Positions 25,526 to 35,069 of a stretch of DNA of 64,000 nt are shown piece by piece (positions within the stretch are counted from its first letter, which is position 1; each line of letters begins with the position of its first letter). The notes beneath the pieces are model-generated. The model saw only the letters and a program-made list of their open reading frames with translations, searched no databases and had not been told where the DNA came from. The DNA is from Leptotrichia sp. OH3620_COT-345 (GTDB lineage Bacteria; Fusobacteriota; Fusobacteriia; Fusobacteriales; Leptotrichiaceae): assembly GCF_003932895.1 (NCBI RefSeq), contig NZ_RQYW01000009.1:1-64000 (forward strand), read 5' to 3'. The position numbers were made by a program, and so were the translations under genes.

Positions 25526-27139
25526 ATGAGAGTAAGGATTGACAAAACAAAGTTTATTTTTATTACAGGTGGAGTTGTTTCTTCACTGGGAAAAGGTATT
25601 GTAGCTTCTTCATTAGGTAGATTGTTGAAAGAAAGAGGATATAAAGTAACTATTCAAAAATTTGACCCATATATAAATGTAGATCCGGGAACGATGAGTC
25701 CCTATCAGCATGGAGAAGTTTTTGTAACTGAAGACGGTGCTGAAACTGATCTGGATTTAGGTCATTATGAAAGATTTATAAATGAGGATTTAACAAAGTA
25801 TAATAACTTAACAATGGGAAAAATTATGTCGAAAATAATTTCCAAGGAAAGAAGAGGAGAATTTTTAGGAGGTACTGTACAAACAGTTCCTCATGTAACA
25901 GATGAAATAAAATACAATATTATCAAAGCGGCGGAAGAAAGTGACTCGGATATAGTTATCACTGAAATAGGAGGAACTATAGGAGATATAGAAAGTGATC
26001 CTTTTATAGAAGCAATAAGACAGCTAAAAAGAGAAGTAGGAAGAGAAAATATTGCTTATATCCATGTTACGTTACTTCCATATCTAAAAGCGGCAGGTGA
26101 ACTTAAAACAAAACCTACCCAACATAGTGTAAAAATGCTTCAAGGACTTGGAATATCTCCTGATATAATTATTTTAAGAAGTGAACATCCCGTGGATCAA
26201 AATATAAAGAAAAAAATATCTCTATTTTGTGATATAGATGAAGAAGCAGTAATAGAGTCCCTTGATGCCGAAACATTATATGAAATACCTTTAACAATGG
26301 AAAAATTAGGGCTTGCAGATGTAATATGCAGACATTTTAAAATTGAAAATAAAAAACCTGCTCTTATTTCATGGGAAAAAATGGTTGAAAAATTTAAAAA
26401 TCCGAAAAAGCTTGTAAAAGTTGCAGTAGTTGGGAAATATGTAGAATTGAAAGATGCATATATAAGTATTACAGAGTCTATTGAGCATGCTGGGTTTGAT
26501 TTAGATACAAAAGTTGAAATAGATTATTTGAAAGCAGGAAATTTTGATATTGAAAAACTTTCAAATTATGATGGAATACTTGTTCCGGGAGGATTTGGAG
26601 ACAGAGGAATAGAAGGGAAAATTGAAGCCATAACTTATGCAAGAAAAAATAAAATCCCGTTTTTTGGAATATGTCTCGGAATGCAGATGGCGTGTGTGGA
26701 ATTTGCAAGAAATGTACTTGGATATGAAGACGCAACATCAACGGAATTTGATAAGGAAAGTAAATATCCTGTAATCAGTTTAATGGAGGAACAGGAAGGA
26801 CTTGAAGACATGGGGGGGACTATGAGATTGGGAGCCTATCCATGTGTGCTGAAAGACGACAGTCTGGCAGTAAAAGTTTACGGAAAGACATTAGTAAATG
26901 AAAGACATAGGCATAGATATGAATTTAACAACAGCTATAGAGAAGAATTTGCAAAAGCGGGAATGGATATAGTAGGACTTTCACCTGATGGTAAATATGT
27001 GGAAGTAGTGGAAATAAAAGAACATCCTTATTTTCTTGCAGTCCAGTATCATCCTGAATTTAAAAGTAGACCGACAAAACCTCATCCGTTATTTACAGGT
27101 TGGATAAAAGCGGCATTGAAGAAAAGACAATATAAATAA
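25526..27139 (+). CDS. pyrG: CTP synthase
   Basis: 537 residues. The N-terminal synthetase domain opens [20 protein letters not shown] with the ATP loop and continues [20 protein letters not shown] and [11 protein letters not shown]; the C-terminal class I glutaminase has the nucleophile in [10 protein letters not shown] and the His/Glu pair in YHPEFKSRP. It makes CTP from UTP, ATP and glutamine. AGGAGG precedes the ATG. The stop codon is embedded in the left arm of the terminator palindrome. Confidence 0.97.
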   Translation: MRVRIDKTKFIFITGGVVSSLGKGIVASSLGRLLKERGYKVTIQKFDPYINVDPGTMSPYQHGEVFVTEDGAETDLDLGHYERFINEDLTKYNNLTMGKIMSKIISKERRGEFLGGTVQTVPHVTDEIKYNIIKAAEESDSDIVITEIGGTIGDIESDPFIEAIRQLKREVGRENIAYIHVTLLPYLKAAGELKTKPTQHSVKMLQGLGISPDIIILRSEHPVDQNIKKKISLFCDIDEEAVIESLDAETLYEIPLTMEKLGLADVICRHFKIENKKPALISWEKMVEKFKNPKKLVKVAVVGKYVELKDAYISITESIEHAGFDLDTKVEIDYLKAGNFDIEKLSNYDGILVPGGFGDRGIEGKIEAITYARKNKIPFFGICLGMQMACVEFARNVLGYEDATSTEFDKESKYPVISLMEEQEGLEDMGGTMRLGAYPCVLKDDSLAVKVYGKTLVNERHRHRYEFNNSYREEFAKAGMDIVGLSPDGKYVEVVEIKEHPYFLAVQYHPEFKSRPTKPHPLFTGWIKAALKKRQYK

Positions 27140-27161
27140 AAGAGGCATATGCCTCTTTTTA
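27138..27161. terminator. Bidirectional terminator between pyrG and ptsH
   Basis: AAAGAGGC-ATAT-GCCTCTTT (27138-27157) is a perfect palindrome followed by T's on the plus strand and by TTTATTTATA on the minus strand. It would stop both convergent genes. Confidence 0.9.
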
Positions 27162-27233
27162 TATTGATTTTTACTGTTTTTTAGATTTATTAGTGTAAAA
27201 CTTATTTGCTATATTTTTAAGTTTATAAATAAA

Positions 27234-27494
27234 TTAGTCTCTGATTGTAGCGAGTAATTCCCCTAAAACTTCAACTGCCTGTTCAGCATCTGCCCCTTCA
27301 GCATGAACTGTAATTTCAGAACCGTTTTTAATTCCTATGGATAATAATTTTAATAATGATTTTCCGTTTACTTTTTTACCGTCATGTTCAACAAAAACAT
27401 CACTTTCAAATTCCTTTGCTTTAGCCACAAATACTCCGCCGGGTCTAGTATGTAATCCTGTAGGATTTGTCATAACTACTGTTTTACTTGCCAT
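27234..27494 (-). CDS. ptsH: HPr phosphocarrier protein
   Basis: 86 residues. The active His15 lies in PTGLHTRPGG (the more common form is GLHARPA), and the regulatory Ser46 in GKSLLKLLSIGI is kept, implying HPr kinase/phosphatase control as in Firmicutes. It relays phosphate from enzyme I to IIA components, including those serving the PTS at 2036-3707. Enzyme I is not beside it. It has its own strong promoter and AGGAGG. Confidence 0.97.
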   Translation of the reverse strand: MASKTVVMTNPTGLHTRPGGVFVAKAKEFESDVFVEHDGKKVNGKSLLKLLSIGIKNGSEITVHAEGADAEQAVEVLGELLATIRD

Positions 27495-27528
27495 TTATAT
27501 TTCCTCCTTGAATATATTTATATACTTA

Positions 27529-27557
27529 ATTCTACATTAGTTTTAGCTATTTGTCAA
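27529..27557 (-). promoter_or_regulatory. ptsH: Promoter of ptsH
   Basis: On the minus strand TTGACA (27557-27552), a 17-base spacer and TAGAAT (27534-27529) lie about 35 bases before the ptsH start. Confidence 0.75.
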
Positions 27558-27585
27558 TAAAATTAATCGTTTTATCATATATAAC

Positions 27586-29190
27586 TTAAATGATTACATT
27601 TATAGAATTGAAGTTTGAATAAGTTACATTTCCCGGTTTTGAATTTCTTATTTTTTTGACAAATTTTTTTTCACAATAATCTACAGTGACTTTGTCACCT
27701 TCTGTTGCTTTAGAATATTTTGCAGCAAGATTGGCAGCATAATTTAAAGTTTCGCTGTCAGGGATTTTACTATCTTTTATAAGAAGTACATGACTTCCGG
27801 GAATGCTTTTAACATGAAACCATATATCGGTATGACTACCTTTGGAAAAAGATATTTCTTCATTTTCTCTATTATTTCGTCCCACAAAAATTTTAAATCC
27901 GTTATGTTCAAAAGAAAGTAATTCTCTTTTTTTAGTTTTATTTAATTTAATTTTATTTTTATTGTTGAAATTAATTTCATTTTCAATTTCTTCTATTCCT
28001 ATAAAATCATTTTCTTTTTCAATAAAAAGTTTAATCTCGTCATAATATCTGATTTCATTTTTAATATCTTTCAGCCTTGAGTTAAGAGCAGCAACAGTAC
28101 GCTTTCCTTTGTTATGTTTATTATAATAAATATTGAGATTTTCATTTGGAGACAATAAAGGATCAAGCTGTATAGTTATTTCATTATTATCATAAAAATT
28201 AAAAAGAGCAACTTTATCCATTCCCTGTTTTAAAGTGTGCATATTTGCAGCAAGAATATCTCCGATTTTTTTGTAGTTTTCATGATTAATATTTTTGCTT
28301 AAATCAATATTTATATTTTTCAGTATTTTTTCAAATTTCTTCATTTGAGAATCTACATATTTTAATAAAGTTTTTTTCTTTTCATTTATAATGTTAGAAG
28401 TAATAGTTTCTTTAAAATATTCATTTAATCCTTTGTTGAGAGTAGTAAAAATTTTGAATGAACTTTGTGTCTTGAAGGAATATTCAGAAAATTTGTTATA
28501 TGTAAAAATTTTTTGTTTTTTTCCTTTTAAAATGATTTCGTATATAATTGGACAATATTCAGAAAAGTATTTTTTAAATACATCGTAATCTGAAAAACAT
28601 TCATTTGAAAATATTTTTCCTACTCCTTCTATTTTATTAATAAAATCTTCAGAAGAATAAAAAGGAAAATTTTCCTTTTCTAAATATAACGGAGAAACTT
28701 TCTTTTTTTCAAAAGGTAAGATGTATTTTGCTCCTGTCATAATAATACGCTTACCTTCGTCAAAAGAAGAAAAATATAAAGCAGATAAAATTTTTTCTTC
28801 TGAAGTTAGGAATATATTACTTGCTCTTCCCATAATTTCAAATATGAGGGTATATTTTTCAATATCTCCAAATTGATTAAGCTTTTCAAAATCAAAATAA
28901 ACTATTCTGTCATAACTTTCCTGTCTTATGTTTATCAAAATGGAGTTTAAGACATATTTTTTAAGAGAAAGGAGAAACTTTGATTGAAAATCGGTATTCA
29001 AATCTTTTTCTTCTTTTAAATAAAAAATAGTAGAGTTATCTTTTACTTGAAATAATAAGTTATTTTTTCCGAAATAAAATGAAAGAGAAGATTTATCATA
29101 CTGATAAATCTTCGTAAGTTTATAATTCAATATTCTTTCCTTTACTTCCTTCACTAAAAATGATATTCCTATACCGTCCATGTACAGCAT
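27586..29190 (-). CDS. rqcH: Ribosome quality-control protein RqcH (NFACT family)
   Basis: 534 residues. The NFACT-N domain starts MDGIGISFLVKEVKERIL and FYFGKNNLLFQV; coiled-coil helices occupy about 265-400 (VALNSRLKDIKNEIRYYDEI); the C-terminal NFACT-R domain is visible as DIWFHVKSIPGSHVLL and NYAANLAAKYSKA. RqcH binds split 50S subunits and adds alanine tails to stalled chains; such proteins are often misnamed fibronectin-binding. It is the last gene of the minus-strand group before ptsH. The usual length is 530-580. Confidence 0.92.
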   Translation of the reverse strand: MLYMDGIGISFLVKEVKERILNYKLTKIYQYDKSSLSFYFGKNNLLFQVKDNSTIFYLKEEKDLNTDFQSKFLLSLKKYVLNSILINIRQESYDRIVYFDFEKLNQFGDIEKYTLIFEIMGRASNIFLTSEEKILSALYFSSFDEGKRIIMTGAKYILPFEKKKVSPLYLEKENFPFYSSEDFINKIEGVGKIFSNECFSDYDVFKKYFSEYCPIIYEIILKGKKQKIFTYNKFSEYSFKTQSSFKIFTTLNKGLNEYFKETITSNIINEKKKTLLKYVDSQMKKFEKILKNINIDLSKNINHENYKKIGDILAANMHTLKQGMDKVALFNFYDNNEITIQLDPLLSPNENLNIYYNKHNKGKRTVAALNSRLKDIKNEIRYYDEIKLFIEKENDFIGIEEIENEINFNNKNKIKLNKTKKRELLSFEHNGFKIFVGRNNRENEEISFSKGSHTDIWFHVKSIPGSHVLLIKDSKIPDSETLNYAANLAAKYSKATEGDKVTVDYCEKKFVKKIRNSKPGNVTYSNFNSINVII

Positions 29191-29232
29191 GATTTTTCCT
29201 CCGTGTATATATGAAATTTTGAAAAAGTTACA

Positions 29233-29895
29233 TTAGACATAATTTTTAGTAACCATTATATCTGTAGCATCATCAATATTTATTACTTTTTCATCCCCAT
29301 CAACCTGTAACATGATGATATGCTTATCAATATCAATTATTTTAATAAGAGATTTCAGAACAATACCTTTTTCATTGAGATATTTTCTTATTGCAGGACT
29401 TCCTTTAATAGAAGAAACCTGTACTGTTTCTCCTTTTTCAAAATTCAATATGGATTCAGGCTGAATTTCTTTTTTAATTATATTAAGGTTATTAACAATT
29501 GTCTGAAATACATCGATAAATGTACTCAAATTTTCTTCAGAAATTTCTGAAGTTATTTTTTCCAAAATGTTGGAATGAAAATTCCCGTGATATTTAAAGG
29601 CTATCAGCCCTTTTTTTGAAAGACGGACAAAAACTTTTCGTCTGTCATCTTCTGACCTGCTTCTTTCAATGAAATATTTGTCAGTAAGTTTATTTACAGC
29701 TACTGAAGCTGTTCCCATAGTAATTCCCAATTTTTCAGAAAGCTCATTCATTGTAAGAGAGTTTTCTCCAATGGCTTCGATAACATGAAGTTCAGTTGTT
29801 GTTAAACATTTTATAACTTGACTTAAATTAATCTCTTCAATTTTATAATATGTTTTGTAAAATTCATCTAATAAAGCTTCAATTTTTGAGTACAT
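29233..29895 (-). CDS. MarR-type regulator fused to a FeoA-like domain
   Basis: 220 residues. Residues about 1-140 form a MarR winged helix: TTTELHVIEAIGENSLTMNE, KLGITMGTASVAVNKL and the wing RSRSEDDRRKVFVRLSKKG. Residues about 150-220 resemble a FeoA/SH3-like domain (FEKGETVQVSSIKGSPAIRK, then LKSLIKIIDIDKHIIMLQVD). DtxR/MntR-type iron and manganese regulators carry such a C-terminal domain, so a metal-responsive MarR is plausible; no obvious metal-ligand cluster is visible. It lies 23 bases after rpe and 42 bases before rqcH. Confidence 0.75.
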   Translation of the reverse strand: MYSKIEALLDEFYKTYYKIEEINLSQVIKCLTTTELHVIEAIGENSLTMNELSEKLGITMGTASVAVNKLTDKYFIERSRSEDDRRKVFVRLSKKGLIAFKYHGNFHSNILEKITSEISEENLSTFIDVFQTIVNNLNIIKKEIQPESILNFEKGETVQVSSIKGSPAIRKYLNEKGIVLKSLIKIIDIDKHIIMLQVDGDEKVINIDDATDIMVTKNYV

Positions 29896-29918
29896 TTTCT
29901 GCCTCCCGTTTTAATTTT

Positions 29919-30554
29919 CTATTTTAAACTGTCAATTTTTTTCTTATAGTCTCCACTGAATATATATGAACCTGCAACTAATATATTTGCTCCGGCTTCT
30001 TTGACCATTCTTCCGGTTTCAGCATTTATACCTCCATCAACTTCAATATCTATGTTTTTGTCCAGAGCTCGAAGTTTTTTTATTTTTTCAATCATATCTC
30101 CTATAAATGCCTGTCCTCCGAATCCGGGATTGACAGTCATTATAAGAATCATATCGACATTTTTCAAATCGTGTTTTATAAATTCAACAGGAGTAGAAGG
30201 ATTTAGGGAAATTCCCACTTTTTTTCCATAAGATTTTACTAGCTGTATTGCTCTGTTTAAGTGTTTTGTAGCTTCAGCATGAATTGTTATTATATCTGCT
30301 CCTACATCAACAAAATCTTTTATAAATCTTTCAGGATTTTCAATCATCAGATGAACATCAAAAACAAGATTGCTATGCTTTCTTATGGCCGAAATTACAG
30401 GTGCTCCGAAACTGATATTCGGAACGAATGAACCGTCCATTACATCTAAATGAAGATATTCTGCTCCATATTTTTCGACTTCCTGAATTTCTTCTTTCAG
30501 TTTACTGAAGTCGGCAGCAAGTAGTGACGGAGCAATAATAATTTTTTTTTTCAT
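29919..30554 (-). CDS. rpe: Ribulose-phosphate 3-epimerase
   Basis: 211 residues from the ATG at 30554; a GTG four codons upstream is part of the Shine-Dalgarno GAGGTG and is an unlikely start. TIM barrel with metal and catalytic residues in APSLLAADFSKL, LHLDVMDGSFVPN, DVHLMIENPERF, VNPGFGGQAF and DIEVDGGIN. Interconverts ribulose- and xylulose-5-phosphate. The PASTA-rsgA-rpe order mirrors the prkC-rsgA-rpe cluster of Firmicutes. Confidence 0.96.
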   Translation of the reverse strand: MKKKIIIAPSLLAADFSKLKEEIQEVEKYGAEYLHLDVMDGSFVPNISFGAPVISAIRKHSNLVFDVHLMIENPERFIKDFVDVGADIITIHAEATKHLNRAIQLVKSYGKKVGISLNPSTPVEFIKHDLKNVDMILIMTVNPGFGGQAFIGDMIEKIKKLRALDKNIDIEVDGGINAETGRMVKEAGANILVAGSYIFSGDYKKKIDSLK

Positions 30555-30672
30555 AAATTTTATCACCTCTTAAATATATTTCTAAGCGTAGTATTAAATT
30601 TTAAGACTTTATAATACAATTTTATCATAAATATCTGAAAGAAGATATTAAAAAAATTATTTAGAGAATAAA

Positions 30673-31563
30673 TTATTTGGAGAATAAATTATTTAGAGAA
30701 TATAAATAAAAATTATATCTCATTTCAGGTATATTCCCTTTTGTAACGTTTTTTTTAACTGCACAGTCAGGTTCATTTACATGTAGACAATCTCTAAATT
30801 TACATTTTGGTATATAATTCATAAATTCAGGAAATAGAAGTTCTAATTCTTTTTTTTCTTTTAATTTTGGAAATTCAAGAGAAGAAAAACCCGGAGTATC
30901 TATAAGATAAGTATTTATATCTATTTTAAAAAATCTACTCTCAGTAGTAGTATGGCGTCCTCTTGAAGTTTTACTGCTTATTTCATTTGTTTCCAGAATG
31001 TTTTCTCCTATAAGGGTGTTGATTAAAGTTGATTTTCCTGTTCCGCTCGGTCCTGATACAGTTACAGATTTTCCCTTTATATAAGATAAAAGAGTATCAA
31101 GTCCAATATTTTTTTCAGTAGACACAGGAAAAACAGGAACAGTATTCCCGAAATTCCTCTTTATTTCATTTAAAAATAATGTTAATTTTTCATCAGAAAT
31201 CAGATCAATTTTTGAAATGATTACTATAACAGGGATATTCTGACTATATGCGTTTAAAAGCATTTTTTGAAAAACTGTAAAATCAAAATTTGGAGAAATA
31301 ACCGATAAAAGGATTCCAATAAAGTCAATATTCGATAATAACGGTCTGTGCAGGAAATTTTTTCTATCCTCAATGTCGGTTATTACTTTTTCATTTTCAT
31401 TAAATTCCACAATATCTCCTATAATGCAATTAAGCTTATCGTTTTTTACCTTCAGCGAACCTCTTAATTTACATTCATATATGTTTTCTTTATTCAGATT
31501 TTTACAATTTTCATCTAATACATAATAAAAACCTTTTATTTTTCTAATAACTTTTCCTTTAAT
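30673..31563 (-). CDS. rsgA: Ribosome small-subunit GTPase RsgA, apparent AUU start
   Basis: 296 residues when read from an ATT codon at 31563. Downstream of it runs an in-frame OB-fold of the correct RsgA type (IKGKVIRKIKGFYYVLDE, YECKLRGS, IIGDIVEF), without which the protein (from GTG 31410) would lack its N-terminal domain. GGAGGT stands seven bases before the ATT, and no ATG, GTG or TTG lies nearby in frame. The circularly permuted GTPase shows G4 ISKIDL before the P-loop GPSGTGKST, then TTT, DTPG and a zinc cluster CKFRDCLHVNEPDC. It checks 30S maturation. The gene starts 18 bases after the PASTA gene stop. Confidence 0.9.
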   Translation of the reverse strand: MKGKVIRKIKGFYYVLDENCKNLNKENIYECKLRGSLKVKNDKLNCIIGDIVEFNENEKVITDIEDRKNFLHRPLLSNIDFIGILLSVISPNFDFTVFQKMLLNAYSQNIPVIVIISKIDLISDEKLTLFLNEIKRNFGNTVPVFPVSTEKNIGLDTLLSYIKGKSVTVSGPSGTGKSTLINTLIGENILETNEISSKTSRGRHTTTESRFFKIDINTYLIDTPGFSSLEFPKLKEKKELELLFPEFMNYIPKCKFRDCLHVNEPDCAVKKNVTKGNIPEMRYNFYLYSLNNLFSK

Positions 31564-31581
31564 AAGTATTACCTCCGAATA

Positions 31582-32526
31582 TTAATTGTCATTTGGAGTT
31601 CTTTCGACTTCCTCATTTGTATTTTCTATTTTTTTCTGATTGCTTTGCTGTTGGTTTCCGTTGTTGTTCTGATTATTTCCTGAATTATCACGTTTTTCAA
31701 TTTTATTGAGGGTATCATTTATAATATTTTCAATTTCTTGATTATTCAGATCTTGATTAGTTTGATTTATAATTTCTTCTACAGACGGTCCTGTAGGCTC
31801 TATTTTTACTCCTGTATTAATTACAATGGAAATTTTTTGGCCTTTGGATATTTTAGTGCCCGGAGCAGGTGAAGTAGATATAATTGCATTTACAGGTAAA
31901 GTAGGATCTTCTCCTTTTGATGTTCCTCCTAATGTCAGTCCTATCTGTGCAAGAAGTACTTTTGCATCATTTATGTCAAGTCCTATAAGGTTAGGCATTA
32001 CTGAAGCATCAAGGATTTTCTGTGATGATACAAGTATTGAAATTTTTTGATTGATTTCCAATTTTGTTCCCGGTCTTGGATATACTCCGATAATAGTATT
32101 GTATTTTTGGTTAGAAGGTTGATAATCTATTTTTTCAATCTGAATATTTTGTCCCTGTAGAAGAGAACGTGCTTCAAGCAGTTCAAGTCCTACAAGGTTA
32201 GGAACTTCTTGTCCTTCTCCATTATTTACCCATATTTGTACAGTTCTGTTTACTTTTACTTCTTTTCCTGCTAATGGGAACTGTATAAACACCGTATCAA
32301 GAGGAACTTTTTCAGTTTTAGAGTTAATGATTTTTACTTTAAGTCCTGCTTCCTTTAAGTATTTCAGCGCATCTTTTTCGTGAAGATTTACGACATTGGG
32401 TATAATTGTATGTCTATTATTGAAAAAATGTCTGAAAAATACTTCTTTTCCTATAGTTCCGATAACTATCAGACATACTAATGTAATTATTGTTTTTATA
32501 ATATTGAATTTAAATTTTTTTGCCAT
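31582..32526 (-). CDS. Membrane-anchored PASTA-domain protein without kinase
   Basis: 314 residues. One transmembrane helix near the N-terminus (TIITLVCLIVIGTIG), then three PASTA domains of about 65-70 residues (TIIPNVVNLHEKDALKYLKE; EVPNLVGLELLEARSLL; VMPNLIGLDINDAKVLL) and a low-complexity Asn/Gln/Glu tail. PASTA domains bind muropeptides or beta-lactams and usually form the outside of Ser/Thr kinases or PBPs. Here only a short cytoplasmic stub precedes the helix, so there is no kinase. Its position directly before rsgA and rpe is the position of prkC in Firmicutes. Confidence 0.9.
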   Translation of the reverse strand: MAKKFKFNIIKTIITLVCLIVIGTIGKEVFFRHFFNNRHTIIPNVVNLHEKDALKYLKEAGLKVKIINSKTEKVPLDTVFIQFPLAGKEVKVNRTVQIWVNNGEGQEVPNLVGLELLEARSLLQGQNIQIEKIDYQPSNQKYNTIIGVYPRPGTKLEINQKISILVSSQKILDASVMPNLIGLDINDAKVLLAQIGLTLGGTSKGEDPTLPVNAIISTSPAPGTKISKGQKISIVINTGVKIEPTGPSVEEIINQTNQDLNNQEIENIINDTLNKIEKRDNSGNNQNNNGNQQQSNQKKIENTNEEVERTPNDN

Positions 32527-32572
32527 TTTAGCACCTCTTCGCCCATTTTTTAAATTTTAATGTTTGTAATAT

Positions 32573-32601
32573 ATGATAACATAAATAAGACTAAAAGACA
32601 A
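32573..32601 (-). promoter_or_regulatory. Promoter of the PASTA-rsgA-rpe operon
   Basis: On the minus strand TTGTCT (32601-32596), 17 bases, TATCAT (32578-32573), about 45 bases before the PASTA gene start. Confidence 0.5.
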
Positions 32602-32695
32602 TAATTATAAAGTTTCTGAATTTTTTAGAATATTTCCGACATTGAAGTAAAATTTATTTATATGAAATTTTTTTACATAATTAGAAAAATATTTC

Positions 32696-32726
32696 TTGAC
32701 TTGGAGTTTACTCTAGGTAGTATAAT
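32696..32726 (+). promoter_or_regulatory. MerR-type promoter with 19-base spacer
   Basis: TTGACT and TATAAT are separated by 19 bases, two more than optimum, and the spacer carries an imperfect dyad (CTTGGAGT-TT-ACTCTAGG). This is the hallmark of promoters that need a MerR-family activator (NmlR/AdhR type) to untwist the DNA. It faces the broken MerR gene and the aldo/keto reductase. The rest of 32527-32860 shows nothing else besides the divergent promoter. Confidence 0.75.
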
Positions 32727-32860
32727 AAGTTATAATTTTGTAATAAAATTTAATTATGCTAATATTTCTAACTTTAAAAAAAATTATAAAAATTGATTTG
32801 TAAAAGTCGGAATTTTTCAAAATTCAAAATAAATAATCCAAAATTTAAGCGAGATGAAAA

Positions 32861-33200
32861 ATGACTATTAAAGAAATAAGTGAAAAATTCAACATTTCTC
32901 GGGATACTTTACAGTATTATGAAAAAGTGGAAATAATACCTCCTGTTATCAGAATATCCGGAAGTATAGGAAATTAAAGGGAGGAAGATCCGTATTGGGT
33001 AAAATGTGCTGTGTATACCGGAAATGCGAGGGTTTAAATAGAAGATATTATGAAATATCTTAAAACAGTTTTAGGAAGGAAATTTCATTATAGCTGAACA
33101 GCTTGAATTGTTAAAAGAGCAGCAGGGAAGATTGTTGGAACAGAAAAAGGAAATTGATGGTATATTTTCAAAAATAGAGGAAAAAAATTTAAAAATATGA
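32861..33200 (+). pseudogene. Decayed MerR-family regulator
   Basis: The frame from ATG 32861 reads MTIKEISEKFNISRDTLQYY and on to EIIPPVIRISGSIGN, a typical MerR N-terminus, then stops. Family-like pieces continue in shifted frames (EDPYWVKCAVYTGNARV with a stop, EDIMKYLKTVLG, and EQLELLKEQQGRLLEQKKEI to 33200). Several frameshifts and at least one nonsense change have killed the gene. The close match to NmlR/AdhR-type MerR proteins over all pieces makes the origin clear. Confidence 0.85.
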
Positions 33201-33212
33201 AAGAATGTTTAG

Positions 33213-34100
<888 letters not shown>

Positions 34101-34397
34101 AAGGAATTTTTTATCTGTGAGGTCTTATTTTCGACTTCGCACACCTACTACGGATTGAAAAGTTTTTAAAAAAATATTGAATATCAGAAAAAATTGGAAG
34201 TAATAAAATTATTAAGTGATTTGAGTTTTGGAAAGATTTTTTGTTTAACTGTTTTATAAAAAGGCCCGGAAAAATAGTTTATATCATTTTTTTAAAAGAT
34301 ACAGGCAACAAAAATATGAAGATGAACAATAAAATTTTTATTATTTTTTTACTTGAAAAAATCTTTTAATCATTTCATAATTTCTTTTTTTAGTATC
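34101..34397. other. Gene-free gap before hpt
   Basis: AT-rich, no supported gene. The stretch around 34155-34196 (GAAAAGTTTTTAAAAAAATA, then TCAGAAAAAATTGGAAG) resembles parts of 51080-51115 and 16561-16610, so it may be another worn copy of the dispersed non-coding element. Confidence 0.3.
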
Positions 34398-34426
34398 TTG
34401 AACAAAAACAAAAAAAGTGTTATAAT
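34398..34426 (+). promoter_or_regulatory. Promoter of hpt-rsmA
   Basis: TTGAAC, 17 bases, perfect TATAAT (34421-34426). Transcription would begin near 34433, about 70 bases before the hpt ATG, which excludes any translation start upstream of it. Confidence 0.75.
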
Positions 34427-34502
34427 TCTCAAAATATACAATAATTTAATATTTTATACAAAATTATTTGGAAAATATTTTGAAGAAACGGAGTTATTAA
34501 GA

Positions 34503-35057
34503 ATGAAAAAGGATTGGGAATTTGGTATTGCTACTCAATTAGTTACAAAAGAAGCGATTGCTAACAGAATTAGAGAATTGGGAAAAGAAATTACAAATGA
34601 TTTTAAAGATGATGAAGCTCCTCTAATTGTAGTCGGTTTGTTAAAAGGTTCTATAATTTTTATGGCTGATTTAGTCAGAGAAATTAAGCTACCTTTAGTA
34701 ATGGATTTTATGGAAGTTTCAAGTTATGGAAACGGCTTTGAAACGACAAGAGAAGTTAAAATATTAAAAGATTTGGAAAATTCAGTTCAAGGAAAAAATG
34801 TGCTTGTAATTGAAGATATAATCGATTCAGGACTTACTTTGAAAAAAGTATTGAAACTACTTGGAGGACGTGGGCCAAAAAAGGTTTCTTTGTGTACGCT
34901 ATTGGATAAAAAAGAGAGAAGAGAAGTGGAAATAGATGTTCAGTATGTAGGATTTGAAATTCCTAATGAGTTTGTCCTCGGATATGGACTTGATTTTAAG
35001 GAAGAATATAGAAATATTCCTTATGTTGCACTTGCATCTGAAGAGCTGTATAAATAA
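34503..35057 (+). CDS. hpt: Hypoxanthine phosphoribosyltransferase
   Basis: 184 residues from the ATG at 34503 (GGAG nine bases upstream). A longer in-frame reading from 34353 would run across the promoter and is rejected. The PRPP motif VLVIEDIIDSGLTLKKVL and the flexible-loop segment MEVSSYGNG are diagnostic; C-terminal FVLGYGLDFKEEYRN binds the purine. Salvages hypoxanthine and guanine. Twelve bases before rsmA. Confidence 0.95.
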   Translation: MKKDWEFGIATQLVTKEAIANRIRELGKEITNDFKDDEAPLIVVGLLKGSIIFMADLVREIKLPLVMDFMEVSSYGNGFETTREVKILKDLENSVQGKNVLVIEDIIDSGLTLKKVLKLLGGRGPKKVSLCTLLDKKERREVEIDVQYVGFEIPNEFVLGYGLDFKEEYRNIPYVALASEELYK

Positions 35058-35069
35058 CAGGAGAAAAAT

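Noticed and set aside
34353-34502. Fifty-residue N-terminal extension of hpt
   Set aside because: A strong promoter (TTGAAC-17-TATAAT) lies inside it, and the ATG at 34503 has its own GGAG; the extension has no HPRT homology.
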